From Arcuatula senhousia (lineage: Eukaryota > Mollusca > Bivalvia > Mytilida > Mytilidae): 64,000 nt of DNA. Each line of letters opens with the position of its first letter. Positions within the stretch are counted from its first letter, which is position 1. Under the pieces are notes generated by a model, which worked only from the letters and a program-made list of their open reading frames with translations, did no database searches and was not told the DNA's origin. Shown piece by piece: positions 31,541-43,773 of this stretch. A program made the position numbers and the translations under genes. The stretch covers positions 61,143,017 through 61,207,016 of the forward strand of contig OZ020310.1 in assembly GCA_963971305.1 (NCBI GenBank). Reading direction: 5' to 3'.

Positions 31541-33057
31541 AATTTCAAATATATAAGAAAAAAAATTTCTTATATTCTTCTTCATTCATTCAGCTTAATA
31601 AATAACAAAAGGACTTTTCTCTAGATCAGTTCTCTATTTTTCAGTCTAAGAGGGGGCCAAATACAAGCCTAGCGTACCTTGTCCTTTGTTTTGTGATTTT
31701 TAAGTCGTGGCATCTTAATAAGCCACCTATCTTAATGTAGGTGTTTGTCCTCTTTAATTTCCTGTATATACAGTTTTGTGGATCGATGTCCAAATCAATT
31801 CTATTTAGTGGGTAGCATGCTTAGTTGATTATGGAGTTCTTTATACTTATTGATACATGTATCTGTAATTACCAGAGGTACAAGTAATAAAAATCTGACC
31901 ACTGCCTCACCTGTAATTATCTATGTAATCACAGGTGTCAGGTGCATATCCTGAATTAATTCAAATCTCAGTGTTTCAACAAACCCTAAAAACATTAAGG
32001 TCCATTAACCTCTTCAACAAATTAACCTTTATAATCTCTTTTGATCTACTAGTAAACAAATGGAATAAACAATCTTATCTTAGTAAATTCTTTTTAAAAT
32101 TCTCTTATGATAACAGACATGTCAGACAAAGTATACATGTACATTGAAATAAAAAGATTCATTTCTTACACATGCTGCTTGAGTCACTTGGACATTCATT
32201 ATCATGACCATATAATTTTAAATTATAAACTGTCCTTGGATAAGATGCGGTTTGTAGCTCTTTGTGGTCCTTTTGATATTTTTATTTTTATTTTAGGCCC
32301 GTCTGCCAAATCAGAAAATTACCAAAAAAGACTATGGAACTGCAGCTTATCCTTCTGTCAGTAATTAAATAAAACATGTTTTGTGTAACGGAAGAATTCC
32401 CCCCCCCCCCCCAAAAAAAAAAAATTGAACTTTACACTATAACAGGTTGAAGAGAGGCCTTATGCATGACAAATGTACAAAGCAAGGGAGTATTTGAGAG
32501 CGGTTAGATAACAAAATTATTGAAATATGAGGATCAATCACAAATGTCACAGAGAATTTAAGACAAAACAAATTGAATGAACATGATGAATTTGTTTATT
32601 CTGACATAAAAAATGTATTTCCCATTCAATAAAAACAAAGATAAACTTAATTTAATTAGTTTAGAGGCTAACTTAAAAACCATTAAAAGTAGAAATAACA
32701 TACATGTACATGTACTAAGACTTACAAGTAGGAATTAATTATCCAATATACAGGAGTAATATGTGATCACTTCAACATGTAGTCAATCTTTATCTACCTT
32801 AATCAATGAAACTGGCCATGGAAACATTCGTTAATTAAGTCTACGATCCTGAAATTGTTTGGGGTAATATAACTGACCACCAGCCAAGGTTGTTACTAAA
32901 CTATGGACACTCTTACATGGAATGGATATATAATACATTCATTAATAAAGTCTATGATTCTGAATTTGTTTGTCATTGACCACAAGCCAAGGTTGTTACT
33001 AAACTATGGACACTCTTACATGGAATGGTCATAGAATACATGTATATATGTTAATTA
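31541..33057. other. AT-rich intergenic stretch
   Basis: No gene recognised. It has a C run with an A run at 32400-32424, ACATGTACATGTA runs near 32703, and two diverged copies of a ~120-base segment (32830-32930 and 32935-33035) sharing AAGGTTGTTACTAAACTATG and ACTCTTACATGGAATGG. Confidence 0.5.
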
Positions 33058-33290
33058 ATAGAAAATAATGAGATGTGGAATAAGTTATGAGACACAGACC
33101 ATCAAGCGGCAATTTAGAAACAAACCACAATGGACAACCGCCAGCAGCCTTCAACGAGGCCAGTAGAAGCTGCTCATGGTTCTGCTATTGACACGTGGTC
33201 TATAGAAATTCAAATCCAGCCCTGAAATAGTCACAGACAGACCCCCTTCTTAAACAAGGAACAGAAAAAATCAAAAAGACAAGTACAAAC
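33058..33290 (-). repeat. dispersed repeat copy, minus orientation
   Basis: The minus strand carries the same order of phrases as the copy at 630-1025: CTTGTCTTTTTGAT, CCTTGTTTAAGAAGGGGGTC, CTGTGACTATTTCAGGGCTG, TTGAAGGCTGCTGGCGG and an ending near CTTATTCCACATCTCATT. Part of the 5' section is missing. Confidence 0.75.
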
Positions 33291-33343
33291 AAATGATTCC
33301 TGAAGTCTGCAATCCTGAAAAGCAGACCAAATAAATTACAATT

Positions 33344-33730
33344 ACAACAAGAGTTAACACTAAAGTATGTCTCGCCTGCTGGCACCATCAGAAACAATTA
33401 TTCTTTATCACTTCCACTAATTTTTGAATTTACATGGATTTTCAGTTTCTGAGATCAAAAGATGTTTATAGAACTTAAACATTGCAAATATATGCAATAA
33501 AAATAATCAAAGTCACTCAACTGCAAAATCAAGGTCAACGTCAAAAGATGGGAATGCAACTGTGCTAAGCTACTACTGGGGCATATGCGTACCAATACAA
33601 GTTTCATCAACCTAGGACTTATAGTTCTTGAGATATGGAGGTGCTCATAAAACTTTTCCAAAAAGTTAACGCCGCCTGTCACCGCCGCCAGTAAAGTAAC
33701 ACCTATGTCCCGCTCTGCTTCTCAGGCGAG
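33344..33730. repeat. dispersed repeat, second family, copy 1
   Basis: It shares AACACTAAAGTATGTCT(C/G)GCC, GGCACCAT(C/T)AGAAA and TTCTTGAGATATGGAGGTGC with 61098-61345. It begins near CAACAAGAGTTAACAC and ends near CTTCTCAGGCGAGACA. Non-coding. Confidence 0.65.
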
Positions 33731-34029
33731 ACAAAAATACTACCCATTTTGGTCCTTAATTAAGGACATATGGATAATGCTACCTTCCTTTGTTGCCCCT
33801 TTTGATCCCTAACAGCAATTAGGGGGAGAGGAGTGTCAACAAATTAATCCTAAATTTTGTAAACTAATATATGACAAGAATTAATTAGCAAAGAAAAAAA
33901 TTAAAATCAGACAATATATGAGAAAAGTTGATTTTGACCCTTAATTTCATAATGTAAACAAGAATATGTCCAACAAACATAATGCCCCATCTCGCAACAT
34001 TTATTTTTTCCGCAATCACTGTTCCAAGA

Positions 34030-34800
34030 GTATAATTTTATGGACTTTAACCATTCTTCTGTAGGAGATCATACATGCAAAAATATAGGTCAAATCAAGC
34101 ATATGAAGCATGCATTGTGCTAAGCATCACTAGGTGCACCTACGGTTACCATACCAATATGGTTGACAAAAATGATGTGGCACTTGACAGTAAGTGGGAA
34201 TAGACTTTAACCATTCTTCTGAAAGTGGTCATTCATGCGGAAAATATAGGTCACATCCAGCATCCAAAACATGCATTGTGCTGAGCATCACTACTAGGTG
34301 CACCAACCATACCAATATGATTGATGTGGCATAAATTTGTCAGTAAGTGGGAATAGACTTTAATCATTCTTCTGAAAGTGGTCATTCATGCGGAAAATAT
34401 ATGTCACATCCAGCATCCGAGGCATGCATTGTGCTTAACATGACTAGGTGCACCTACCATAGCAATATGATTGATGTGGCATTTGTCAGTAAGTGGAAAT
34501 AGACTTTAACCATTCTTCTGAAAGTGGTCATTCATGCGGAAAGTATAGGTCGCATCCAGTATTCGAAACATGCATTGTGCTTAACATCACTAGGTGCACC
34601 AACCATACCAATATGATTGATGTGGCATTTGTCAGTAAGTGGGAATAGACTTAAACCATTCTTCTGAATGTGGTAATTCATGCGGAAAGTATAGGTCACA
34701 TCCAGCATCCGAAACATGCATTGTGCTTAACATCACTAGGTGCTCCTACCATACCAATATGATTGATGTGGCATTTGTCAGTAAGTGGGAATTTGGAAAT
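34030..34800. repeat. ~150-bp tandem repeat, five copies
   Basis: The phrase ACTTTAACCATTCTTCTG recurs near 34044, 34203, 34357 (variant), 34503 and 34650, each followed by ATTCATGCGGAAA, GCATGCATTGTGCT (or a close variant), CACTAGGTGCACC and ATGATTGATGTGGCATTTGT. The first copy is the most diverged. Overlapping open frames on both strands come from the repeat. Confidence 0.8.
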
Positions 34801-35154
34801 ATGGGGATTTGGGATGGACAAACAGGGGGAAGGACAGACGAAGGGACTGGAACACTATATGCCCCTCTACTTTTGTAGATAGGGCATAAAAAGGGGCTTC
34901 CAAAATTAATCCTCCATTTTGTGTTGACTACGTACTTGACAATATTTAACATGCAACATTTTTTTTCAAAATTGGACCCCTCATTTCCAAATGAATAATG
35001 AGGGGACCCCAAAAATCAATCCCATTCATCCTTTCATGGTTTAAAACATTTTATTGTAAATTTTCACAGCATTTGGTACACCAGAACAAAAGTTTTTGTG
35101 GGAAAAAACAAATAAAGAAGGAATGTGTCCATGGGACATGGAGGCCCCCGCTAA

Positions 35155-35640
35155 GCCCTAATAACAGGAAGTAGATGTCTGACAGACCTGAAAGTCCCTT
35201 TGGACATACAGTTTGTCATACTGAACCATCGTACCAAGTTTCAAATCATTCTCATGTACGGTTTCTGAGAAAAGCTTGACAGAAAATTCTCAAAGTTCCA
35301 CATTCGCCTTAGTCCCAAACAGGAAGTAGATGTCTGACAGACCTGAAAGTCACTTAGGACATACAGTTTGTCATAATGAAACATCCTACCAAGTTTCAAA
35401 TTATTCTCATGAATGCTTCCTGAGAAAAGCTTGATGGAAATTTTCATAGTCATGTTCACATACATGTATTTTCACATTGGCCTAAGTCCCAAACAGGAAG
35501 TAGATGTCAAACAGGTCTCAAAATCACTAAGGATGTATAGTTTGTCATACTGAATAATCCTACCAAGTTTCAAAGCATTCTCATGCATGGTTCCTGAGAA
35601 AAGCTTGACGGAAATTCTGACGGATGGACAGACAGACATG
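35155..35640. repeat. ~165-bp tandem repeat, three copies
   Basis: AACAGGAAGTAGATGTC(T/A) recurs at about 35165, 35318 and 35493, followed each time by ACAGTTTGTCATA (or TATAG...), CCTACCAAGTTTCAAA and CCTGAGAAAAGCTTGA. The AACAGGAAGTAG phrase also occurs singly in SLCO introns. Non-coding. Confidence 0.8.
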
Positions 35641-36860
35641 AGTAAAACTTAATGCCCCCCAACATGTCGTCTAGGGGGCATAAAAGGTTGTAATTTTTGC
35701 CCTTAATTTCAGAATGAAAAAAGGGGTGACCCCTAAAATCATTAGCATCCATCCTTTAATTGTAAGGAATATCATTGTCAAATTTCATTGCATTTGGATA
35801 ACAAGAAATAAAGTTATCTTGAAAACACTTAAGTTAATAGACAACAACCACAACAACAAAGGACCACCATGACAGCATCATACCATTTATACGTCTGTAA
35901 ATTTTTGCAGTCCTATAATAAAAGAAATATATGCAAAATGGAGGAAGAAAGTTTGGCAGACTAGACAAGTAACCGGTCTAACTCTCTAGTCAGGGCCGGA
36001 TCAAAGATTTTAGATTAGGGGGGGGGGCGTCAGATTTTATGCATAAAAACATAATTTTTGCCAGTTTTAGGGGTGGCCCCTTCCCTTTAAATCTGCACCT
36101 GCTAGTTGCATTATCTGTTCACTATTGTAGAGAATGAAGATGAAGAAAATGAATTGCTTGATCATCATGATCATGTCGATGTGATTTTCATAACTTAATT
36201 CTAAAAAAATTAATTTAAGTACCCATACATTTTATTATCCTTATGAAGAAGTAACTATCATCATGATGGTCTGACTGTTGGATATATGAGAACTGTAAAA
36301 TCTAATCAAAATTTTCTTCTCCATGTTCATGCTTTTAGTCCAAAATCAACATGATCAAAGATGAGTAGATCATGTATATTGTGACTTTTAAATCATACTT
36401 ACTTTTAAGAATTAAACAAAAAAGTGAACCAATGTGCGGGTTTCTTTGGGTACATCAGATATCCAGATGACGATATGTTTTGGTATGCTTGTTTAAATCC
36501 AGTTGATGTAATTGTCCTTTTTCTAAAAGTTTAGTTTTACTTTCAAGAAGTTCAGTGACTGAGGGTATATACAATGTTAACAAACACAAAGTACAAGATT
36601 TTTATCATTTTATCACATAATTTGTAAGTTAAATCAACAAATTTATCGTCTGGGTCGTAATACTGTATATCTTGTCTGTAGAGTGTACGATATACATGAT
36701 ATGTTAAAATATGACTGGAAATCTTGATGACAAATTGAAGATACTTTTTTTTTACTTTTAAAAAGTACTGCTGACAGTTATGGTCTAATTGCATTTAATT
36801 GTAATAGTACAGTAGTGTTATAGTCTGTATTAATATTTGATATACAGGGCACAACAGATT
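35641..36860. other. intergenic stretch
   Basis: It has a G run (36020-36028) in a sequence styled CAGGGCCGGATC...GGGGTGGCCCC, possibly another G/C-tract element, then AT-rich DNA without recognisable genes. Confidence 0.5.
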
Positions 36861-36864
36861 CTAG

Positions 36865-37240
36865 GATGTTGCTTCATATTTAGATCTACATTTCAAGATT
36901 GACTCTCAAGGAAGACTTTCAACAAAAGCTCTATGACAAACATGATGACTTCAACTTTCCAATCATCAAAGGGTTATGTTGCTCCACGGTTGCTGTCTTC
37001 ACTCAAGAAATTTTACGGTAGACACTGTACACTCATAGACAAACATGGGATTTCTATCTCTCAAATGAGAGCAGCTGTTGGTTTTTCATAGAAATTTGTT
37101 AATTTGGCTTCCTTTACCGGATTTGACACACTGAATTTGAAATTACTAGCAACACGATGGGCGTGCTATAGCAGGCAGGAACCACTTACTCTTCCAGAGC
37201 ACCTGAGTTCACTCTAAATCTTGTTACAAATTGAGTTTAC
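36865..37240 (+). pseudogene. decayed Penelope-like reverse transcriptase fragment
   Basis: About 36885-36970 translates, across a frame change, as IDSQGRLSTK then KLYDKHDDFNFPII, corresponding to LSTKIYDKRDNFNF in the copy at 17835-18659. The following bases to about 37240 (GGCAGGAACCACTTACTCTT, CCAGAGCACCTGAG) look like its degraded downstream region. No catalytic motif remains. Confidence 0.7.
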
Positions 37241-37427
37241 GTTGTTAATTTCCCTTTGATTGTTTTTGTGTTTCTTCTTGCTGTTCTTGTTTGTGTTCAC
37301 AGCCAAGACCTTGTTATTTCAGCCAAATGACAGGAGGAGTCATATCTCTTTAAGTTTAGTTATAATTTTCTCAGAATATATACTGATGATTTGGATGTTT
37401 CATAGACCTGTTTAACGGTCTCCCTAT

Positions 37428-37565
37428 TTAGCGACAAGAAGCGTCAAGAGCCGACAAGAAGCGTCAAGAAGCGACAAGAAAGATTAATTACAGACAAGAA
37501 TTATTAAAAAGTTTGATATTAAGTTGAACATTAAAATAAAAAAAATCAAATTTATGCAAAAAAAA
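37428..37565 (+). repeat. left arm of an inverted repeat flanking a LINE
   Basis: Contains AGCGACAAGAAGCGTCAAGA, GCCGACAAGAAGCG, GCGACAAGAAAGATTAATTA and an AT-rich tail. The reverse complement of 41108-41262 gives AGCGACAAGAAGCTTCAAGA, CCGACAAGAAAGC, ACGACAAGAAAGATTTC and a similar AT-rich tail, so the two flanks form an imperfect inverted repeat around the LINE. Confidence 0.7.
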
Positions 37566-38364
37566 ATAAAAAGCTTCGCCGAGCCCAGCATAATACGACC
37601 GCAACAAGTTGAACCCTGTACGTTTTAGGCCATATATGGATAGTCAATTGCTCTGGACACATGCAGCCCATGGTGGACTGACAAAGGTTTTTGACACATG
37701 CAGCTTTTGGTGGACTTTCCACTTACATTTTAAAAGGAATTATTTAAGGAAAGTACATAATATTCTATATGTATCGGCACATACTAGTTACACAAACTTT
37801 ATTTTCTCCTTGGGCAAGAGAATATATCAATACAATTGATTCTTCTTGGGCAAGAGAAACTATGCAACAGTGTGGCAAAGAATTCTACAAATAAATGAGT
37901 TGAATAAACAAACACAATTAGAATAGAAAAATACACTTTTTATTAGTTATCATCTGAGAAAATCACATTATATTAATTATTGTCTCAGTTATCACACACC
38001 AAGATAAAAATAAACCTGAAATAAAATACAATTTGTAAAACAAATCCTACCTTACTTACCTTACCGTTGATTCTTCTACCGTCCTTCAGGACAACCTCTA
38101 GTAGTAGAGTAGTCTTCACCAAACACCATTAACCATTATATTTCCCAAATACCATTTACCAATCAACCATGAATATGTGTAACAATAAATCCCAACATCA
38201 AGTGATCTGTACAATTCTGTGCATACATTTAAGTAAACATGCTTCAATAATGTTATTAATAGTTCATGAACTCATCCTATGCTTGCATAGTCTGTTGAGT
38301 AACAGTTAATTTGTCTATATATCTTGAAGAATCCATGTCGTGTCACTGAAATACACGATCTGAA
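37566..38364. other. stretch between the left arm and the LINE coding region
   Basis: Probably includes the 3' untranslated end of the LINE on the minus strand; a TTTATT (AATAAA on the minus strand) occurs near 37940. No clear terminal poly-A was found. The part at 37570-37870 has repeated phrases TGGTGGACT and CTTGGGCAAGAGAA of unknown origin. Confidence 0.45.
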
Positions 38365-41099
38365 TTATTTATTCCGATTCTGTTTTATGCCTAATGTCTT
38401 AGCACGCAAACCATGCAATGTATAACACATTCTACGGGATATGGACTCTAGTTGTTGCTGGATTTCCTCTTTAACACACACGTGCTGGTCACACCATTTA
38501 GAGCAGTCTAATATTATTTGTATGAGTGATGTTGAGTCCATTGTGGACAAGGATATGGAAAAGTGGGTGTTCAAGAACTCTTCTAGAATATTCATATGTT
38601 GTTGTCTAGCAGTTTGCATGATTTGGCATCTCAGTAAGAAATGCTCTTTGTCTTCTGTTTCATTACTACATAACTCACATATAGGTGATACAGTAGGTAT
38701 TAGTTTAGCTCTTCTCTCTTGTAGCATATACGTCTCTGTAACTAGCCTCAATTTATTGCTTATGCTCATCGAAGTACGAGAATGATCATGATCATTCATT
38801 GTATTTATTAATGGATGTATTTTGCCTGGTTGAAAATGTTTATAATTTAAATATTGTAGAGTTGAATATGTTGCAGCTTCCTGGATAATGAGTTCTTTCC
38901 AAAATTTATTAATTGCTTTATTGATCATATGTTTCCACTGGTCTTTTCGAGGTGGAGTTTCCAAAAATTTTTGAATGTTTGTAAAACCATATTTATAAAG
39001 TATCTGCTTGACTTCAATAAACCAGCTTGATGTCTTGCTATCTTTACTACTAAGTTGACGGTATGCTAATTGTTTTTCTACTGAGTCATCTGATTGTCTA
39101 CATATATTATTAAATAATGTTAATTCACGGATATGAATTTGAGCTTCGACGGGAAGTATGCCAGTAATTATGTATATGACTGGATCTAGTGTATTCGGAG
39201 GTAATGATAGTGTTTGTTTCAAAATTGTTTTTTGGAATTGCTCTAGCTTCTTCAGGTTCGTAAATTTCGGTTGTATGATTTCCAAGCCATATGTTAATAT
39301 TGGTTGAATATATGTCTTATATATAGCTATACAAGTCATTGGATCTAATCCATTCTTTCCATGGAAGCCAGTTGATAAGAGACTATATGTTGTTCGACGA
39401 GCTTTGGTAATATTCTGATCTATATGAGCAGTTTCAGTTTTTGATTTAGAGGTTGATCGAACTATTCCGAGATGGGCTGATGTTTCAACATTCGGCATAG
39501 GATCATCATTAATTTTGAACTTAAAGTTAGAATTTGCTGGCGACTTCTTGGGTTTGTTTACTTCTATAACTACACTTTTTTGTGGCTGTAGTGTGTAGTG
39601 ATGTTGATTGCTATATTGACTGGATTGGTTTATCAGAATCTGAAGATCGTGTGGGTTATCACTAAGCAATGCTACATCGTCAGCGCATGCAACTGCATTT
39701 ACATTAATATTTCCAATCTTACATCCATGATTTGATGACTCATAACTCTGAAGAAGATCTTCTATATACAGTTTATATAAATCAGCACTCAATAGTCCTC
39801 CTTGCTTCACACCTTGGGTGAGGCTGAATTCTTTTGACAATTCTTGTTTCCAACGTATAGATGTTTTGGTATTCATGTGCATATCATTTATTATATTCCA
39901 TGTTGCTGGAGGTAATTCCAATAGGAAAAGTTTTCGCATGAGGATACTATGGATGACAACATTGAAGGCGGATTTTGCATCCAGAAACGCTATGTAGAAA
40001 GCTTTGTTTTTGTCTAAATACTCTCGATATGTTTCTTCAACAATTAGAGCTGCATTTAATGGTGATACATTTGGTGTGAATCCACGTTGTAAATGGGATT
40101 GTTTATCCAGTAGTATAGGACGAAAATCTAGTCTGGTTATATGTTCGATGATTTTACACAGAATTGGCAGTATACATATCCCTCTGTAATTTTTGGCATT
40201 ATTCTTGTCTCCTTTATTTTTATATATTGGAGATAATACACCTAGTTTTAGTATATCAGGAAGTTCTCCTTGTTGAATTATTTCATTGATTAGTTCGAGT
40301 AGATATGCGATGAATTCATCTCCTGCATGTAGAATATTTTCGATAGATACCCCATGAATATCTTCTGATTTTCCTGTGTTTATACTTTTAATTGCATCTT
40401 TCAATTCTTTTATGGTTACAGTTCTTGGAGGAGCTTGACTACATAAGTTTTTGATGATGTCATGATCAAAGTTGCATGTTGTTAGATTTTCGCAATCATA
40501 TACCAAGTTATTTGATGGTTGAGCTAGATTATTAAAATGTTCATACCATCCTTCTAAGACGTTTTCTTCGTTACAAGTATGATGTTTCGTCAACATGGAT
40601 TTCAGTTACCAATGTACTTTTGTTTGATCGTTGTTTTCTAATAAGCTGATAGAAGAGCTTTTTGTCATGGGTTTGAGCCGTAATTATTTTATTCTTTTCC
40701 TCATGCTTACGTTTGCATTCTTCAATTCTAATTTCTGATCTAAAATTTTTTCTAGTTGTCTTTCTTTCTACAAGTAAGGGATGATGTATGTCTGATGGTT
40801 TTCCTGCTTCTTTCCATTTCTTGTGGGCGTCTTTGTTTTTATGTAAGGCTTCCCTGATGTTGTCATTCCAGATTCGTAATTTCAGTTTATTTTTACCATA
40901 TCTTTTCTGAGTAGAACATTCCTTAGCTGTATTTGTTAAAATTGTCATAGTGTCTTTGACTACATTTGTTAATCCATATTTTGTTGTCTTAGTCCTGTTG
41001 AGTGTAGATTTCAATTTCTGTGTTTCTACTTCTATAGTAGATTTATATTTCTCAATGTCCATTTTATCCCATCTTGTTCTGCCTTGATTTGCTGGTTTG
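38365..41099 (-). mobile_element. 5'-truncated non-LTR retrotransposon (LINE), frameshifted
   Basis: Two minus-strand frames form one broken protein. 41099-40571 is a basic linker (from GRTRWDKMDIEKYKSTIE to KLFYQLIRKQRSNKSTLVTE). 40596-38365 (743 codons) holds the reverse transcriptase: KLGVLSPIYKNKGDKNNAKN, FLDAKSAFNVV, GVKQGGLLSADLYKLYIEDL and the catalytic ACADDVALLSDN, ending with a thumb region and a C-terminal CX2CX8HX4C finger (CELCSNETEDKEHFLLRC). The frames meet with an offset near 40580-40596, so at least one frameshift separates them. The upstream endonuclease is missing, typical of 5' truncation on insertion. The long intact RT frame suggests a young copy; clade not assigned. Confidence 0.9.
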
Positions 41100-41107
41100 C
41101 TACCAGA

Positions 41108-41262
41108 CTTTAAAACAACTGATATTTTTAATCTTATTATTAACTATCATAATTTTTAAAATTAATAAAAAATATTTATTTTTTGACTTTTTGTCTCTAG
41201 AAATCTTTCTTGTCGTTAAAAAAAAGCTTTCTTGTCGGTTCTTGAAGCTTCTTGTCGCTAAA
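41108..41262 (-). repeat. right arm of the inverted repeat flanking the LINE
   Basis: Inverted counterpart of 37428-37565. Beyond it, 41263-41440 carries GCGACCT phrases (CGACCTGCGACC, CTTGCGACCTCGG, CTCGCGACCTGAGG) mixed with TTTTAAAAG, a separate short-period repeat. Confidence 0.65.
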
Positions 41263-41440
41263 AACGACCTGCGACCAGAGGGCTTTTTAAGGGCGACTTC
41301 CGACCTACACTTCATAAAATCGATCTACACTAGTGTATGCCAAAAAACGATCTGCGACCTCCGCCAAAATGTGCCTTTTAAAAGCCACCTTGCGACCTCG
41401 GGCCCCTTTTAAAAGCGACCTCGCGACCTGAGGGGGATCC

Positions 41441-42458
41441 CTGCGGGAGCCCCATATATAGTGAGACCAATTATTTTTAATATATGGCTGTTTTTACTTA
41501 ATTTAAAATTAATCAATTTAATGTCTTGACCCGCTTACAAGGTTAGAAGTAATCTCAAAGGGATAAAACCCAATCTACAGTGTTGCAGCTTAGGCTTACT
41601 GCAGACTTTTTGTACTCTTATTTAAAAATTTAAGCGATTTAAATCTCCGACATGCTCCATCAGACACAGTTGTAAATAAAAAGCGGAATATTTGACTGTA
41701 GAGTCTATAGATTGGGTAGAGAATGGGGTTTGATTTATTTCTATGAAAGACTTTGTATATACCATACTTTACCTAGTTTATTTACGCAAAATGACACTTG
41801 TTTGCATAGCTTTTCTCCGATCTTCTTTGAACATCATCTGCATCATTTGCATGTTTTGACTTGGATTGGTCAAGCAAATCATGTGATACAGAGTTGTACA
41901 CCTTTTCCCTCGGAAAAAAAGTTAACACACAGCTAGCATTTTTGGCAGTTAGAATTTTAAAAGTTTCAGTATACCCCTCTCCTGAGATAACAATTATTTT
42001 CTCAGCCCTCTCCTAAAATAAAATATAGCATTACTTGATCTATGCTTTTCATGTAAGAGGGTTCAAAAGGCGCGATAAAGGTCTATGATAACGTTAAACC
42101 AAATTTTTTGTTATGCATGCTTACTTTGTATGTACATTATCACATTTGATTTTTGGACATTTATGTGAATTAGAAACGAAATAGTAATGATCATGTTTTT
42201 CAAACAAAAATATTAGTATTAATTATTTTGTATAATATATCAGTAATTTTAGTTAATTATAGAATAGCCAATATTCATCAGATGCTTGGCTGCAAAAAGT
42301 CACAAGAATGACAGAAATTAAAGTAACTTACAATATATATTTTTGCTTATGGCTTTCTTTTCTCGTGTCAATTATTTGCTCCTTTTCATTTTTATAAAAT
42401 TCTTCAAAGGCTTTGTTTTAACTCTTTTTCATCAATTTTGAACAAATGATTAATAAAT
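41441..42458. other. AT-rich intergenic stretch
   Basis: No gene or repeat recognised between the LINE flank and the LTR element. The last four bases (AAAT, 42455-42458) are the left target-site duplication of the LTR element. Confidence 0.55.
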
Positions 42459-43149
42459 TGTGACAGTGGAATCTTTGGACTTTCAAAATTAAATCAAATT
42501 TATAGACTTTATAAACTACAGTGAAATTGATTTGGACTTTATAATTTGCTATGATTTTGTTATAAACTTTATTGAGTATATTGCAATCAATCGAAAAGTC
42601 AATTATTTTAATTTTATTATTTACAAATTATTTTCTCATGAAAAAGTGTGAAAAAGTTTTAAAGGATTATCTTTCAAAATTCTTATTAATCGGAAGTGTC
42701 GTTTTTATCATTTATTTAATCCGTTAGTCGCTTTATTCTGATTGAGACATTTTAAGTAATTTCTTGTTTCGTATCCGGTCTTGTTCAAACGTAAAAAAGT
42801 CTATAATCCTCTTTTGTCAATTTAGTGCTATTTGTATCTTTAATTAATCTATTGTCAAATTCTAATGTAATCTATGTTTATAATGTTGTAACTGAAGTCT
42901 TGTACTTCAGTTGGAGTCAGGCTGTTAAACTGACAACACCCAGCTAGTCTAAAATAAAAGTAAAGTCATCCTGAAAATCGTTTTGTTTTGCAAGAAAAAG
43001 TGGTTCAGCCAAAGTTGATAATTTTGTTGTACAATTGTGTTTCTGGCAAAAGATCCAGGGTTCAGCAACGGAAAAGTTGCAAAAGGAAAAATTGAAGTTG
43101 TGCAGTAAATTCATTTAAGTAACAAGGAAGGTTGAGTTCCTGTGTTACA
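42459..43149 (+). repeat. outer element, 5' LTR
   Basis: 691 bases, TG...CA termini, 5' member of the pair with 46325-47015. It shares short blocks with the inner LTRs (TTTCTCATG, AAAAGTGTGAAAA, TTTTAAAGGATTATCT, TATCCGGTCT, AATCCTCTTTTGTCA), showing that the two elements are related families. Confidence 0.93.
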
Positions 43150-43250
43150 TTTTGGCGGAGTAACCCGAGCGTGTTGACTTCTTAGCTCAACACACGGTAT
43201 CGAGTACCTAAGCAGCCAAGTCGTTCCACAGACTAAAAACATTTTCAGTG

Positions 43251-43773
43251 ATGAGTTACGAATATGAAGGACCACATTGGAATGCATGGCGTTATACCAG
43301 GCAACAGCAACCATTTTGTGGAAGATGTGGATTTTATCATAACTATTTTGAACAATGTCCTGCGTTTAACAAAAGATGTTATAAGTGCAGCAATTTTGGA
43401 CATTATGCGAGGCAGTGTATTTCTAAGTCAGCAAAACAAGATACAGGACATGCGAGTCAACGAAAATCGGAGAAAAAGAAGAACAGAGACAAGCAGAGAT
43501 TAGCCGAGTATTTAGAGAAGAAATCCGGGCTTAAAGAAATGCCGTTTAGCAGTGCCAGGACATCCGCGATTCTGCACTATTTCGATCGTACGGCAGGATT
43601 CAAAACAGAAGTTAACGTGTTAAAAGAAAGATTTAGAAAACAAGTGAATGAGCTAACCGAAAAGCTGAAATCTGTGACCGAAGAAAATAGGACTCTGATC
43701 TGCAAAGTAAAAAAGCAGAAGCGAACAGAATCCAAGGCAGTTCAAACTAACAGTAGTAAACCATCCACAGTTG
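43251..43773 (+). CDS. outer element gag-like protein, first part: two zinc knuckles and coiled coil
   Basis: The first clear ATG is 43251 (MSYEYEGPHWNAWRYTRQQQ). Two cysteine knuckles follow: an atypical CGRCGFYHNYFEQC (CX2CX3HX5C) and a canonical CYKCSNFGHYARQC (CX2CX4HX4C), the nucleic-acid-binding signature of retroelement nucleocapsids. Next come a basic stretch and a heptad-like region rich in K, E and L (about residues 120-165). The frame is cut at 43773 by the inner LTR element; the continuation is at 45966-46283 and the frames would be in register without the insert. No capsid domain was recognised by eye. Confidence 0.85.

Noticed and set aside
38441..38785. 114-codon plus-strand frame
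   Set aside because: Antisense shadow of the LINE reverse transcriptase C-terminal region.
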